A stretch of 15,601 nucleotides of DNA from Acidobacteriota bacterium (lineage in GTDB: Bacteria > Acidobacteriota > UBA6911 > RPQK01 > JAPXNP01): positions 1-15,601 of the forward strand of contig JAUWTT010000030.1 in NCBI GenBank assembly GCA_030614585.1. The letters run 5' to 3'. Shown piece by piece: positions 1-7,621 of this stretch. Position 1 is the first letter of the stretch, and each line of letters starts with the position of its first letter. Both the position numbers and the translations under genes were made by a program. Below the pieces are notes generated by a model that was not told where the DNA came from, made no database searches, and saw only the letters and a program-made list of their open reading frames with translations.

Positions 1-29
1 CCGGACTCCAATGCTAAGGGGGCCTCAAA

Positions 30-94
30 CCCAGGGCTCGCGCCCTGGGCTCTGCACATGTCGCCCCGCTGAGGCGGGGCTCCGGGAAAGGAGC
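30..94. repeat. REP-like double hairpin
   Basis: Two perfect stem-loops lie close together. The first has an 8-bp stem (30-37 with 42-49, CCCAGGGC) around a TCGC loop. The second has a 7-bp stem (63-69 with 74-80, GCCCCGC) around a TGAG loop. A third, alternative pairing joins GCTCC (79-83) to GGAGC (90-94). No T-run follows on either strand, so a simple intrinsic terminator is unlikely. Paired short GC-rich hairpins are typical of REP-type intergenic repeats. Assignment to that class is inference. Confidence 0.55.
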
Positions 95-225
95 CACACC
101 CCACGCCGATTCAGGCGCTCTGAAGGGGAGTGCGACAGCGGCTGTGTGTTGCTGGCCCGCACTTCGATTGTATTCATTCCGAAGCGGCCTTGCGTGCTGC
201 ACATGTCGTCCGTTGGACTCCGAGA

Positions 226-250
226 GGTGTCATCTCGAGTTTGTGACACC
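226..250. repeat. 7-bp inverted repeat downstream of the ABC operon
   Basis: GGTGTCA (226-232) pairs perfectly with TGACACC (244-250) across an 11-base loop that contains the palindrome CTCGAG. It lies about 60 bases past the ATPase stop codon. It could stabilise the 3' end of the operon message. There is no U-tract, so it is not called a terminator. Confidence 0.4.
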
Positions 251-312
251 CTCAAGGATGCCGGTGTTACGAAAAGGCCTATGAATATCGTAGATCAGGC
301 AAACGGGTAGCT

Positions 313-1014
313 TTACGAATGCGATCCGTTCAGAACCGTCTTGGTCAGCAGCCCTTTGTCGAGGTGATAAGTCACGGAGGCGAACTCCGCCGCCCTGGGG
401 TCGTGCGTCACCATGATGATCGTTTTTCCGAATTCGCTGTTCAAGGTACTCAGGACTTCCAGCACCTCTTGCGCCGATTCAGCATCCAGATCACCAGTCG
501 GCTCATCGGCAAGGATGAAGGTTGGATCCGTTACGATTGCTCGAGCGATCGCAACCCGCTGTTCCTGCCCGCCCGACAACTGTCTGGGGTAGTGTTCCAT
601 CCGATCGGTCAACCCAACCACTCTGAGGGCAGTCTCCACGTGCTCTCTTCTCTCCTTTCGGCTGAGTGAGGTCAGGAGAAGAGGTAATTCCACGTTCTCA
701 AAAGCGGTCAAAACCGGAATCAGGTTGAAGTGCTGAAAGACAAAGCCGACGTGTTGGTTACGCCAGGTAGCCTGCCCATCCTCATTCAGGCTTGAGAGGT
801 CCGTATCAAGTACCACGGCCTCGCCTTCGGTCGCGTAATCTATGCCGGCTATGATGTTGAGCAGGGTACTTTTTCCCGAGCCCGACGGTCCCATCAAACA
901 GACAAATTCTCCGGCGTGAATCGAAAGGTCGATTCCATCCAGGGCCCGGATTTCGACTGTGCCCCGGTGGAAGACCTTCCCCAACTCGTTAATCTCGATC
1001 AAAGGCTTATTCAT
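313..1014 (-). CDS. ABC transporter ATP-binding protein (MacB/LolD type)
   Basis: Cytoplasmic ATPase of 233 residues that powers the two permeases encoded upstream in the same operon. All nucleotide-binding motifs are present: Walker A GPSGSGKST (42-50), Q-loop Gln94, signature LSGGQEQR (146-153), Walker B FILADEP (166-172), D-loop GDLD (174-177) and switch His204. Length and sequence fit the MacB/LolD/FtsE group, which couples to FtsX-fold permeases and works by mechanotransmission rather than classical transport. The ATG at 1014 has AAGGA about 8 bases upstream and overlaps the end of the adaptor gene by 8 bases, which indicates translational coupling. It is the last gene of the operon. The substrate cannot be told from the sequence. 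Confidence 0.95.
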   Translation of the reverse strand: MNKPLIEINELGKVFHRGTVEIRALDGIDLSIHAGEFVCLMGPSGSGKSTLLNIIAGIDYATEGEAVVLDTDLSSLNEDGQATWRNQHVGFVFQHFNLIPVLTAFENVELPLLLTSLSRKERREHVETALRVVGLTDRMEHYPRQLSGGQEQRVAIARAIVTDPTFILADEPTGDLDAESAQEVLEVLSTLNSEFGKTIIMVTHDPRAAEFASVTYHLDKGLLTKTVLNGSHS

Positions 1015-2137
1015 GGTTGGTTTCCTTCTTTAAAAACGTCACTCGAGCACTCATTTCAGGTCTCAGATAGTCATCTGGTTCCAAGACTTTGACCTTGACC
1101 TGGATGGAGGCTTTTTGCCGGTCAGCTTCCGGCGCGATTTCGTCGATCTCACAGACATAGATGCGATCCGGGTACGCTTCGGGAGACATCTGGCAGTCCT
1201 GCTCAGTCGAGATTCGGTTGAAATCTGTTTGACTGATGTCAAGTTCGACTTGAAGGTCGTTCAAATCCGCCAGAGCAACGACGGCTGACTTTGCCCCTCC
1301 TCCCCCAGCAAAGGACGTGGTAATCATCTCGCCTACTTCCGCGATCCGTCTCAGGACGGTTCCAGTAATCGGGGCCCGAATTTCGGTCGCATCCAGCATA
1401 GTTTGCGCGTAATCCACAGCGGCTCGGGCGCGCTGGACTTCCGCTCCGGCCTGCTGGATCTGCTCCACCCGGGGACCCAGTTGCAGCAGCTTGAGCGTCT
1501 TCTCCGCCGCTATGACTGTAGCCCTGGCCATCCTGTAGCGTGCCTCGGCGTTATCCACCTCCTGCTTGTGAACGATCCCGGTTCCAAGCAGGCTTCTCAA
1601 CCGTTCTACTTCAGTCTCTGCATTGATTAGATCCGCTTGACTTCGCTCCAATTCCGCTTCAGCTTTTTCAATCTCCTCGGGACGAGATCCCGCTTCAAGC
1701 TCGACCAGCCGGATCTCGGTTTGCCTCAATGAAGCTTGCGCTTGCTCGAGCTGAGCTCGATATTCGCGGTCCTCGAGTTTGACGAGCAACTGTCCCTTCT
1801 TTACAGAGTCCCCTTTTTCCACTCCGATCCACTCGACGCGGCCCATGACCTTGGAGCCGAGTGAATGTGTATGGTGCGCAACCACGTAGCCCGATGCAAT
1901 AAGCACTTCCCTGTCTCTTGAGAACGTCTCCGGATCGGCGTCTGCTGCGGGAGCAGCCTCGGCAACCGTCGGTGCAGGTTCGGGTTCGGAAAGCGCAATC
2001 CTGTAGGTATAGACAGCAAGAGCGACTACCGTCACAAACAGGATGAAGCTTACGATTTTCCATCCTTTTCCTGAAGAAGAACCGGCTTGCTTCTTGCTGC
2101 GGTCAATTCTCAGTCCACTGAGATCCTGTTTCTTCAT
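1007..2137 (-). CDS. HlyD/MacA-type periplasmic adaptor (membrane fusion protein)
   Basis: Adaptor of 376 residues that would bridge the inner-membrane permeases to an outer-membrane channel. It has a basic cytoplasmic tail, one membrane segment (about 28-48), an Ala/Pro/Glu-rich linker (50-70), a first lipoyl half (about 98-123), a long Glu/Gln/Ala-rich coiled-coil hairpin (about 124-250), a second lipoyl half starting at APITG (255) and a beta-barrel region to the end. The coiled coil carries two related blocks, GSRPEEIEKAEAEL (150-163) and GPRVEQIQQAGAEV (221-234), as in the two helices of the family's hairpin. A flexible GGGG insert (278-281) lies just after the second lipoyl half. No TolC-like gene is in the window, so the outer-membrane partner would come from elsewhere. 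The ATG at 2137 has AGGTG about 11 bases upstream and lies 26 bases after the permease stop. Confidence 0.93.
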   Translation of the reverse strand: MKKQDLSGLRIDRSKKQAGSSSGKGWKIVSFILFVTVVALAVYTYRIALSEPEPAPTVAEAAPAADADPETFSRDREVLIASGYVVAHHTHSLGSKVMGRVEWIGVEKGDSVKKGQLLVKLEDREYRAQLEQAQASLRQTEIRLVELEAGSRPEEIEKAEAELERSQADLINAETEVERLRSLLGTGIVHKQEVDNAEARYRMARATVIAAEKTLKLLQLGPRVEQIQQAGAEVQRARAAVDYAQTMLDATEIRAPITGTVLRRIAEVGEMITTSFAGGGGAKSAVVALADLNDLQVELDISQTDFNRISTEQDCQMSPEAYPDRIYVCEIDEIAPEADRQKASIQVKVKVLEPDDYLRPEMSARVTFLKKETNHE

Positions 2138-2163
2138 TTAGACATTCACCTGCCCGTTCTGGG

Positions 2164-3321
2164 CTACTCTTTCAAGACATCAATCAAACGGATCCAAGCC
2201 GCCCGACGAGCGGGCAGAATCCCCCCGAGAATACCCATGACCAAAGCAAAGGAGAGTCCAAAGGCAATAATCAAAGGAGTCACTTGAAAGTTGAACAACA
2301 CCTCACTGAAGGAGGAAAAGTTCGAGGTCCCTGCGGAGTAACCATTGAACAGCGAACCGAGAGCACATCCAATCACGCCGCCGATCAAGGCGAGGACTGC
2401 GGACTCGAACAGAAAGGACGCCAGGATACTTCGCCGGCGGAACCCCAGAGCACGCAGCGTGGCAATTTCCTGCTGCCGGCCCATGACCATTCCATACATC
2501 ATGTTCATGATGGCAAAACAGGATCCGATCCCCATCAGAACAGCAATGAATACGGCCAGCGCTTTCAGGCCGATCGAGGACACCGTCTGTTCGGCGTAAT
2601 ATTCTCTCTGACTGACTGCATTGAGCTGAATCCGGTCATCATCTTCGATTCTCTTTATGAACGCCTGCGCGTCTTCAAGCGACTCCGCTCTAACCAGGAT
2701 CGAGGAGAAGATCGGTCGCTGCCAGACCTGTGCCACATCCTGATACCCTCCCCACAACTCAGACTCATAGGCACCGCCGTCCGATTCGAAGCTGCCCACG
2801 ATCTTCCATTCCACACGATTGATCTTAATCGTGTCACCCACGTTGAAGTTCTCAAATCGCTTGGCCAACGCATGACTGACGATCATCTCCCTAAGCCCGT
2901 CCCGGAACTTGCGCCCTTCGACCATCTTCATTTCGGGGCGAAGGCGGAATCCTGTCTCGGAAGTGCCTCGAACCATGACATTCGATTCCTTACCATCTCT
3001 TCTCGGATGGGTGATGACGACGATAAGTTCGCCGACGGCCAGCGGCTCGTTTTCCTCATCTCTCATCACACCGGGCAGGAATCGAACCGTTTCAAAAGCG
3101 TCTCGCGTAAAGTAACTGTTGACTTCGTTGAGCGATCCCTCTCGCAAAACAACCAGGTTCTGATCATCTCCTGTCTCCGTAAAGGTGCGGTCGAGTCCGT
3201 TGACCATAGCCATCATGACTACCACCACTGCTACCGTAAGTCCTATACCCACCGCGGTCATCGCAGAACCAACCCGGCGAATTAGAATCGAGCGGATGTT
3301 GTACTTGATCGGAATCTTCAT
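2164..3321 (-). CDS. ABC transporter permease, FtsX/MacB fold (second permease)
   Basis: Inner-membrane permease of 385 residues from the chosen start. One N-terminal membrane segment (about 20-41) is followed by a large periplasmic domain (about 42-250) and three C-terminal segments (about 252-278, 300-328 and 348-370). The cytoplasmic motif GRQQEIATLRALGFRR (281-296) after the second segment is the FtsX/MacB coupling element, and the C-terminal PARRAAW motif is also typical. The frame stays open upstream to 3420, but the ATG at 3321 is preferred: a strong GAGGAGGGTGGC ribosome site precedes it, and it shares ATGA with the stop of the upstream permease gene (4-base overlap). Although equal in length to the other permease, the sequence is clearly different, so the pair may form a heterodimer. 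A MacB-type ATPase domain is not fused; it is encoded separately at 313-1014. Confidence 0.92.
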   Translation of the reverse strand: MKIPIKYNIRSILIRRVGSAMTAVGIGLTVAVVVVMMAMVNGLDRTFTETGDDQNLVVLREGSLNEVNSYFTRDAFETVRFLPGVMRDEENEPLAVGELIVVITHPRRDGKESNVMVRGTSETGFRLRPEMKMVEGRKFRDGLREMIVSHALAKRFENFNVGDTIKINRVEWKIVGSFESDGGAYESELWGGYQDVAQVWQRPIFSSILVRAESLEDAQAFIKRIEDDDRIQLNAVSQREYYAEQTVSSIGLKALAVFIAVLMGIGSCFAIMNMMYGMVMGRQQEIATLRALGFRRRSILASFLFESAVLALIGGVIGCALGSLFNGYSAGTSNFSSFSEVLFNFQVTPLIIAFGLSFALVMGILGGILPARRAAWIRLIDVLKE

Positions 3322-4475
3322 GCCACCCTCCTCAGGCTTTCGACTACGGGCCGACGGGCAGCGGTCCAGGCGGGTACTCCTGCTGACAGCAGGCCTACCA
3401 GCAAGCCTATCCCTGCACAAAGGAGAAGTGTCGTGGGGGTCACGTAGAACCGCTGTATAAAGCCCGAAGTGAGCTGGGCCATGGGAAGCGCAGAGAAGAT
3501 GACTCGCGCTCCCAGGGATCCGATCATGGCCCCGGCCAGGGCCAGCAGAACGGCCTCACCAACCAGCATCGCCAGCACTTGCGTGCTCTTGAACCCAAGT
3601 GCTTTGAGAACCCCGATCTCCCTGACTCGCTCTCGGATCGACATAGCCATGGTATTTGCAGCCACCAGGATGATGGTAAAAATTACGACCGTGATGATGC
3701 TGGTGATAAAGAACTGGATATCACCCATCATTGCCACGAAACTCAGCAGGAAAGCCTTTTCGGTTTCTGTCTTAGTCGGAAAACTGCTGTTCTCGAAGAG
3801 GGCATCGATCTCTTGGGCTATTCTAAGAACCTCTTCACCCGATTGAGCTCGCACTGAAAATGTCCCCGCAAAGCCCCACTGTCCCATGGCGGCAGCCATT
3901 ACTTCCTGGTAGTACTCCCAATGCAGATACAGTGTGGTTCCCAGATCGGAACCTCCCTCATAAATACCTCTGATGGTTACCTCCACTTCGACCGGCCAAG
4001 TGTTGCTTTCGAGGAAGATTTTGTCTCCCAGCTTCCAATCGAATCTCTCGGTCAGGCTCTTGCCCACAAGAGCTCCTGTCCTATCCTCTAGAAAAGCCGT
4101 CTTCTCCTCTTCTGAGATGATCAGGTCAGGGTACACATCAAAAAACCCGTCGGCATTCACTGCAAAGTTCGCAAAGAAATTGCTTGGCTCCTTGTAAATA
4201 CCACCAAACCACATGCTCCCAACGACCCCTTCGACACCATCGATGCCGGCTATCTTGTCCCGATGGGCTATCGGGAGAGCATTGAAGAGTGAGATCTTGT
4301 GTCGGGTGATTAGCCGCAGAGCGGAATCGGGAGTTTCCGGCGGATTATTGAGTTCGGTTAAGACGGTCTCAAGAGTTGCTACCAGAAACAGAGATGCGGC
4401 AATGCTCGAGACTGTCAAGAGACTGCGCCTCTTGTTCCTGAGCAGATTCTTGATGAGTAATCTGAGAAACTTCAT
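3318..4475 (-). CDS. ABC transporter permease, FtsX/MacB fold (first permease)
   Basis: Inner-membrane permease of 385 residues. The basic start KNLLRNKRRSLL (9-20) leads into a first membrane segment (about 19-38). A periplasmic MacB-PCD-like domain (about 40-250) and three C-terminal segments (about 253-278, 300-328 and 346-368) follow. The coupling motif is SIRERVREIGVLKALGF (279-295), the hallmark of FtsX-fold permeases that pair with MacB/LolD-type ATPases. The ATG at 4475 lies 4 bases past the response-regulator stop and has AAGGAA 7 bases upstream. Its stop overlaps the start of the second permease gene by 4 bases. Two unlike permeases with one ATPase and one HlyD adaptor suggest a heteromeric exporter, or a system for lipids, peptides or antimicrobials. 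The substrate is unknown. Confidence 0.92.
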   Translation of the reverse strand: MKFLRLLIKNLLRNKRRSLLTVSSIAASLFLVATLETVLTELNNPPETPDSALRLITRHKISLFNALPIAHRDKIAGIDGVEGVVGSMWFGGIYKEPSNFFANFAVNADGFFDVYPDLIISEEEKTAFLEDRTGALVGKSLTERFDWKLGDKIFLESNTWPVEVEVTIRGIYEGGSDLGTTLYLHWEYYQEVMAAAMGQWGFAGTFSVRAQSGEEVLRIAQEIDALFENSSFPTKTETEKAFLLSFVAMMGDIQFFITSIITVVIFTIILVAANTMAMSIRERVREIGVLKALGFKSTQVLAMLVGEAVLLALAGAMIGSLGARVIFSALPMAQLTSGFIQRFYVTPTTLLLCAGIGLLVGLLSAGVPAWTAARRPVVESLRRVA

Positions 4476-4479
4476 AAAG

Positions 4480-5211
4480 CTATTCCTTCCCCAGTTCCTC
4501 CAGCAATGCCTTCATTCGGCGCCGGCTCACGTCAAGGACTTTTCCGTTGGTGAGTTTCACCTGGCCAGGTCCTCCTATCAAAGGAATGATCTCTTCAACA
4601 CCTCCGAGATTCACAAGTGCCTGGCGTGAGATGCGATAAAACCCGGCGTCTGCCAACCGGTTCTCGAGTTCGGTCAGGGCCGGCTCCATCCAGTAGTACC
4701 GTTCGTGTGTCCAAAGCTGGGTCAGGCCACCCTCCGAACAGAAGTAAAGTACGCTTTTCCTCGGAATCACCCGATACCTGTTTCCACGCTTGCCAAGAAA
4801 TCGAGCAGGAGTGACACTGCGAACGGCTTGTTCGATTCCTCTGTCAGATTCCCGCGTTCCGCGCACACGTTCGACCGCCTTCGACAGACGCGCTCTGCTG
4901 ACAGGTTTGAGTAGATAATCGACAGCGGAAACCTCAAATGCCTCGATCGCATACTGATCGTACGCAGTGCAGAAAACGATCACTGGTGATCCCGCAGGCA
5001 GGGAGGCAGCTACCTCAATCCCGCTACACCCCGGCATCTGAATATCGAGGAACACGAGATCCGGCCTGAGATCTACGATTCTTTCGATTGCTTCTTCTCC
5101 ATCGCTCGCTTCGCCGATCACCTCTATGTCTCTGAATGCTTCCAGGAGGACTTTCAGTCTCTCACGGGCCAGTTCTTCGTCATCGACAACCAGGGTACGA
5201 AGTACCGCCAT
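4480..5211 (-). CDS. LytTR-family response regulator
   Basis: Transcription regulator of 243 residues, the cognate partner of the histidine kinase whose gene ends one base upstream. The receiver domain (about 4-118) has the acidic pair Asp10/Asp11, phospho-acceptor Asp56 in FLDIQMPG, Thr82 and the LKP lysine (Lys102). The C-terminal half (about 138-240) is a LytTR DNA-binding domain, recognisable from FYRISRQALVNL and the closing DVSRRRMKALLEEL. LytTR proteins bind tandem direct repeats upstream of their targets. The obvious candidate target is its own operon, which goes on to encode the ABC exporter. The ATG at 5211 directly abuts the kinase stop and has GAGGGG about 8 bases upstream, so the two are probably translationally coupled. 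Confidence 0.95.
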   Translation of the reverse strand: MAVLRTLVVDDEELARERLKVLLEAFRDIEVIGEASDGEEAIERIVDLRPDLVFLDIQMPGCSGIEVAASLPAGSPVIVFCTAYDQYAIEAFEVSAVDYLLKPVSRARLSKAVERVRGTRESDRGIEQAVRSVTPARFLGKRGNRYRVIPRKSVLYFCSEGGLTQLWTHERYYWMEPALTELENRLADAGFYRISRQALVNLGGVEEIIPLIGGPGQVKLTNGKVLDVSRRRMKALLEELGKE

Positions 5212-7230
5212 TCAAACACCCCTCGCCACGATTAGAGTGAGATCGTCGTGAAGAGAGCCTGGTTCGACGGGAATCCGAACCGTGGCCACGGTCAATCCCA
5301 CGTCTTCCAGGTGTTCAACGTTCAAGGAGGCTCTGTCTTCATAGTAACCCTTCAAGCGTCCACGGATATTTTTGAGGCCGTAGCCGGACCTCTTTTTTCC
5401 AACCGATCCGGGGTCATCATCCACGAAGCCAGGCCCGTTATCGCTTACCCGAATTTCAAGAAAGGAGTCTTGCCGCTTCACCTCAATTCCTACCCTGGCG
5501 CGTCCCTTGACTGCCGAGATTCCATGCTTGACAGCGTTTTCCACCAGGATTTGAATCACCATCGAAGGAACCAGCAACTCTTCTACGGCCTTCTCAACTC
5601 CTATATTCACTTCAAGTCGCTTACCGTACCGGGCTTTCTCTACTTCCAGATACGCACGAATAAAGCCTATTTCCTCACTCACCCGGACCCACTCTTTCTC
5701 CGACCTACTTAACGTGTAACGAAATACTTCAGCGAGCTGTTCAACTGTCTCTTCCGCTTTCGCCGGGTTTCGGTGGGTCAGACTCGCAATTGCATTCAAA
5801 GCGTTGAACAGGAAGTGTGGGTTGACCTGCGCTCTTAATGCCTTTAGCTCCGAGCGACTCGCGTCAAGAATTAGCCCTTGTTCTCGTATTTCCTGCTCCT
5901 GTTTTTTCTCCTGCAGAAGGATGTTTTGGAGCATGTGGGAGAAGACATTTGCCAGAGCCTCGATCAGTTTCAGATCCTGAGCAAAATAGGGCGCCTGATT
6001 GAAGCGGGCTCCAAGAAGAATTGTTCCGCTCTTGTGCTCTACCGCAGGAATCGGAACCGCCTGAACGACTTCAAATGCGGGCTCTTCATTGTCCGGCGCA
6101 CCGAGCCGCACCATGACTTGAGTCTTAAAGATCTTCTCAAGACGGGATGCCGCTAACTTTGACAGTTCATCGGGGGTAGTGGCGCTTTGAATCCCTTCCA
6201 GGAAGAATTTTACCGCTTCGACGGTATTGAAACTGCGCCCCAGCCAGAAGCGATCCAAAACCCTTCCAATCTTCGTGTAAATCCAGGGCAGGATTAGCAC
6301 AAAGGGTACGAGAGTCAGCGCATAAGCCGCAGGTTGCATCCAAGCCTCAACTCCCAGCCGATCAATCGCACCCGGCAATATCCGAAAATACACCATCAAC
6401 CCGGCAAGGGCCACATAGAAGAGAGTGGCCCTTTTGACAAAAACGTCGAAAAAAGCAAAACGGTTTTCGTAATAGGAATTGGCGAAAAGAAATACGAGTG
6501 GCAGTACTCGAGACATCCAGCCCAACTCATCCAGGATTCGCTGAAGACCACCCAGCACGGCGATGACCAGCGAAAAGAAGATCAACACTGTCCCTATAAA
6601 AAGTACAGCGTTGATCCGGATCTGCGATTTGTCCTGAACCCTGTTCTGAACAGGGTTCTTCTTGTGCATGAAGTAGCTGAAAGTCCCGACACTGGCAAAA
6701 AGTAACCCCAACAAAATCATCAGGGTGAGGGGAAAGGCCATCCCGAGACCCTCCAGGGCACCCTTCGAGAGCAAAACCCAAATGGTCAAAGACGCCCCAA
6801 CCGAAATCGGGTAGTGAGCAGCGACGAAGAGCTTCCAGCGCCAGTTGGAACCGACTTCACGTGCCGCTTCGAGGTAGCTGAGATGAGCAATCAGGGGAGG
6901 AAACAAAAAGGCCAGCGAGAAAACAAAGTACCCACCCAGTTGAGGCGCGAGGAGTCTCTCTACGAGGTTTCCCACAAACCAGACGGTACACAGCACCAGC
7001 ATGGCACCATTGGCCAAGTAAAAAAGCTCTCCACGTTCACTCCTCCATTCTTTAAGCCAGACGAGAAGTAGGCCTCCGAAACAAACAGCTCCGAACGTGA
7101 ACGTCGCTTCCGGTCCCAGTAGCAACGCGAAAAGAATCAGCAGGACACCCCAGTATCCAAGAATTCGAGAACCTGACCCTGTCCTTATCTCTTGCTTTGA
7201 TGTCCGTGTCACTAATCCACTGCTATTCAT
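5212..7230 (-). CDS. multi-pass membrane sensor histidine kinase (LytS/YehU-like, His_kinase family)
   Basis: First gene of the operon, 672 residues from the ATG at 7230. Eight to ten hydrophobic segments fill about residues 24-318. A GAF-like region (about 348-443) and a Gln/Glu-rich coiled coil (about 441-470) follow. The kinase core has the LytS-type phospho-acceptor motif QVNPHFLFNALN with His472, the N-box QILVENAVKHG (560-570) and the glycine boxes VSDNGPGF (595-602) and GYGLKNIRGRL (616-626). It would autophosphorylate and pass phosphate to Asp56 of the LytTR regulator. The frame stays open upstream to a TTG at 7296, but that codon has no ribosome site, whereas the ATG at 7230 has AGGAAG about 9 bases upstream. 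A weak promoter-like pair (TTGGCT, 17 bases, TAATAA) lies just upstream. The GAF region lacks motifs that would name a ligand. Confidence 0.9.
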   Translation of the reverse strand: MNSSGLVTRTSKQEIRTGSGSRILGYWGVLLILFALLLGPEATFTFGAVCFGGLLLVWLKEWRSERGELFYLANGAMLVLCTVWFVGNLVERLLAPQLGGYFVFSLAFLFPPLIAHLSYLEAAREVGSNWRWKLFVAAHYPISVGASLTIWVLLSKGALEGLGMAFPLTLMILLGLLFASVGTFSYFMHKKNPVQNRVQDKSQIRINAVLFIGTVLIFFSLVIAVLGGLQRILDELGWMSRVLPLVFLFANSYYENRFAFFDVFVKRATLFYVALAGLMVYFRILPGAIDRLGVEAWMQPAAYALTLVPFVLILPWIYTKIGRVLDRFWLGRSFNTVEAVKFFLEGIQSATTPDELSKLAASRLEKIFKTQVMVRLGAPDNEEPAFEVVQAVPIPAVEHKSGTILLGARFNQAPYFAQDLKLIEALANVFSHMLQNILLQEKKQEQEIREQGLILDASRSELKALRAQVNPHFLFNALNAIASLTHRNPAKAEETVEQLAEVFRYTLSRSEKEWVRVSEEIGFIRAYLEVEKARYGKRLEVNIGVEKAVEELLVPSMVIQILVENAVKHGISAVKGRARVGIEVKRQDSFLEIRVSDNGPGFVDDDPGSVGKKRSGYGLKNIRGRLKGYYEDRASLNVEHLEDVGLTVATVRIPVEPGSLHDDLTLIVARGV

Positions 7231-7621
7231 ATCCTGAGACTTCCTGCCAGAGGGGAGTTTCTCCTTCTTATTAAGGGTAGTGGCAGTGATAGCCAAAAGG
7301 CGAGAGTTTCGTTACCAGTGGTCCCCAGTCGAATGCTGAGTGGCAGGAAATGAGGGATGAATGGGTCTTGGGGCTTGTAAAGATTGTCCTCCCCGTTAGG
7401 TCGCTGGTGTCAAGTCAGAAATGGAGGGGAATCCAGATCCCTGCACCCTTCCCCTTCGCATGGCGTCCTTTGCGCCTTGGCGTGAACTGAATTTTTTTCA
7501 CGCAGCTGAAACATCGAGTAACTTCTTCCAAAGTCTCTTCTCTGGTAATGCCACGATCGGCTTCCTCCTGCGGCCTGGCCAGACGTTCTTCATTCGGTGC
7601 TCCCCTCGATGGAGCAGCAGG
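7231..7621. other. 391-base intergenic gap upstream of the kinase operon
   Basis: No convincing gene is seen. It should contain the operon promoter and, if autoregulated, the LytTR binding sites, but I could not pick out a clear pair of direct repeats. At 7461-7486 a short purine-rich periodic sequence (minus strand CGCCAAGGCGCAAAGG) is followed by an A-rich hairpin (7481-7502). A 32-codon frame on minus (7593-7498) starts after GGGGAG but resembles nothing known and is not called. Confidence 0.55.
7461..7502. repeat. CAAGGCGCAAAGG-type periodic repeat with hairpin
   Basis: The minus strand reads CGCCAAGGCGCAAAGGACGCC, a degenerate repeat of about 9 bases. It is adjacent to a 6-bp inverted repeat, CGTGAA (7481-7486) with TTCACG (7497-7502). 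Similar short periodic elements occur dispersed in intergenic regions of many bacterial genomes. Whether this copy is repeated elsewhere in the genome cannot be seen here. Confidence 0.35.

Larger units (their letters stand above)
1..312. other. gene-free left edge with hairpin-rich sequence
   Basis: No convincing coding sequence is seen here. The longest open frame is low-complexity, matches no family I recognise and is crossed by strong hairpins. The stretch lies downstream of the leftward ABC operon that ends at 313. It holds two compact GC-rich hairpins (30-49 and 63-80), a 7-bp inverted repeat (226-250) and a 12-base direct repeat, CTGCACATGTCG, at 52-63 and 197-208. The hairpin part has the look of a dispersed intergenic repeat, but multiplicity cannot be judged from one window. 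Confidence 0.6.

Noticed and set aside
11..310. Plus-strand 99-codon open frame at the left edge
   Set aside because: It crosses two perfect hairpins and a repeat, has Arg/Cys/Pro-rich low-quality sequence, and resembles no known protein.
2284..3285. Plus-strand 333-codon open frame
   Set aside because: It is antisense to the well-supported permease gene and has no family features; it is a shadow of that gene's codon pattern.
7498..7593. 32-codon minus-strand frame preceded by GGGGAG
   Set aside because: It is short, has no homology I can recognise and no conserved context. A ribosome-site-like sequence alone is not enough.
7599..7615. Small inverted repeat GCTCC...GGAGC just past the glycosidase stop
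   Set aside because: The 5-bp stem without a U-run is too weak to call a terminator.
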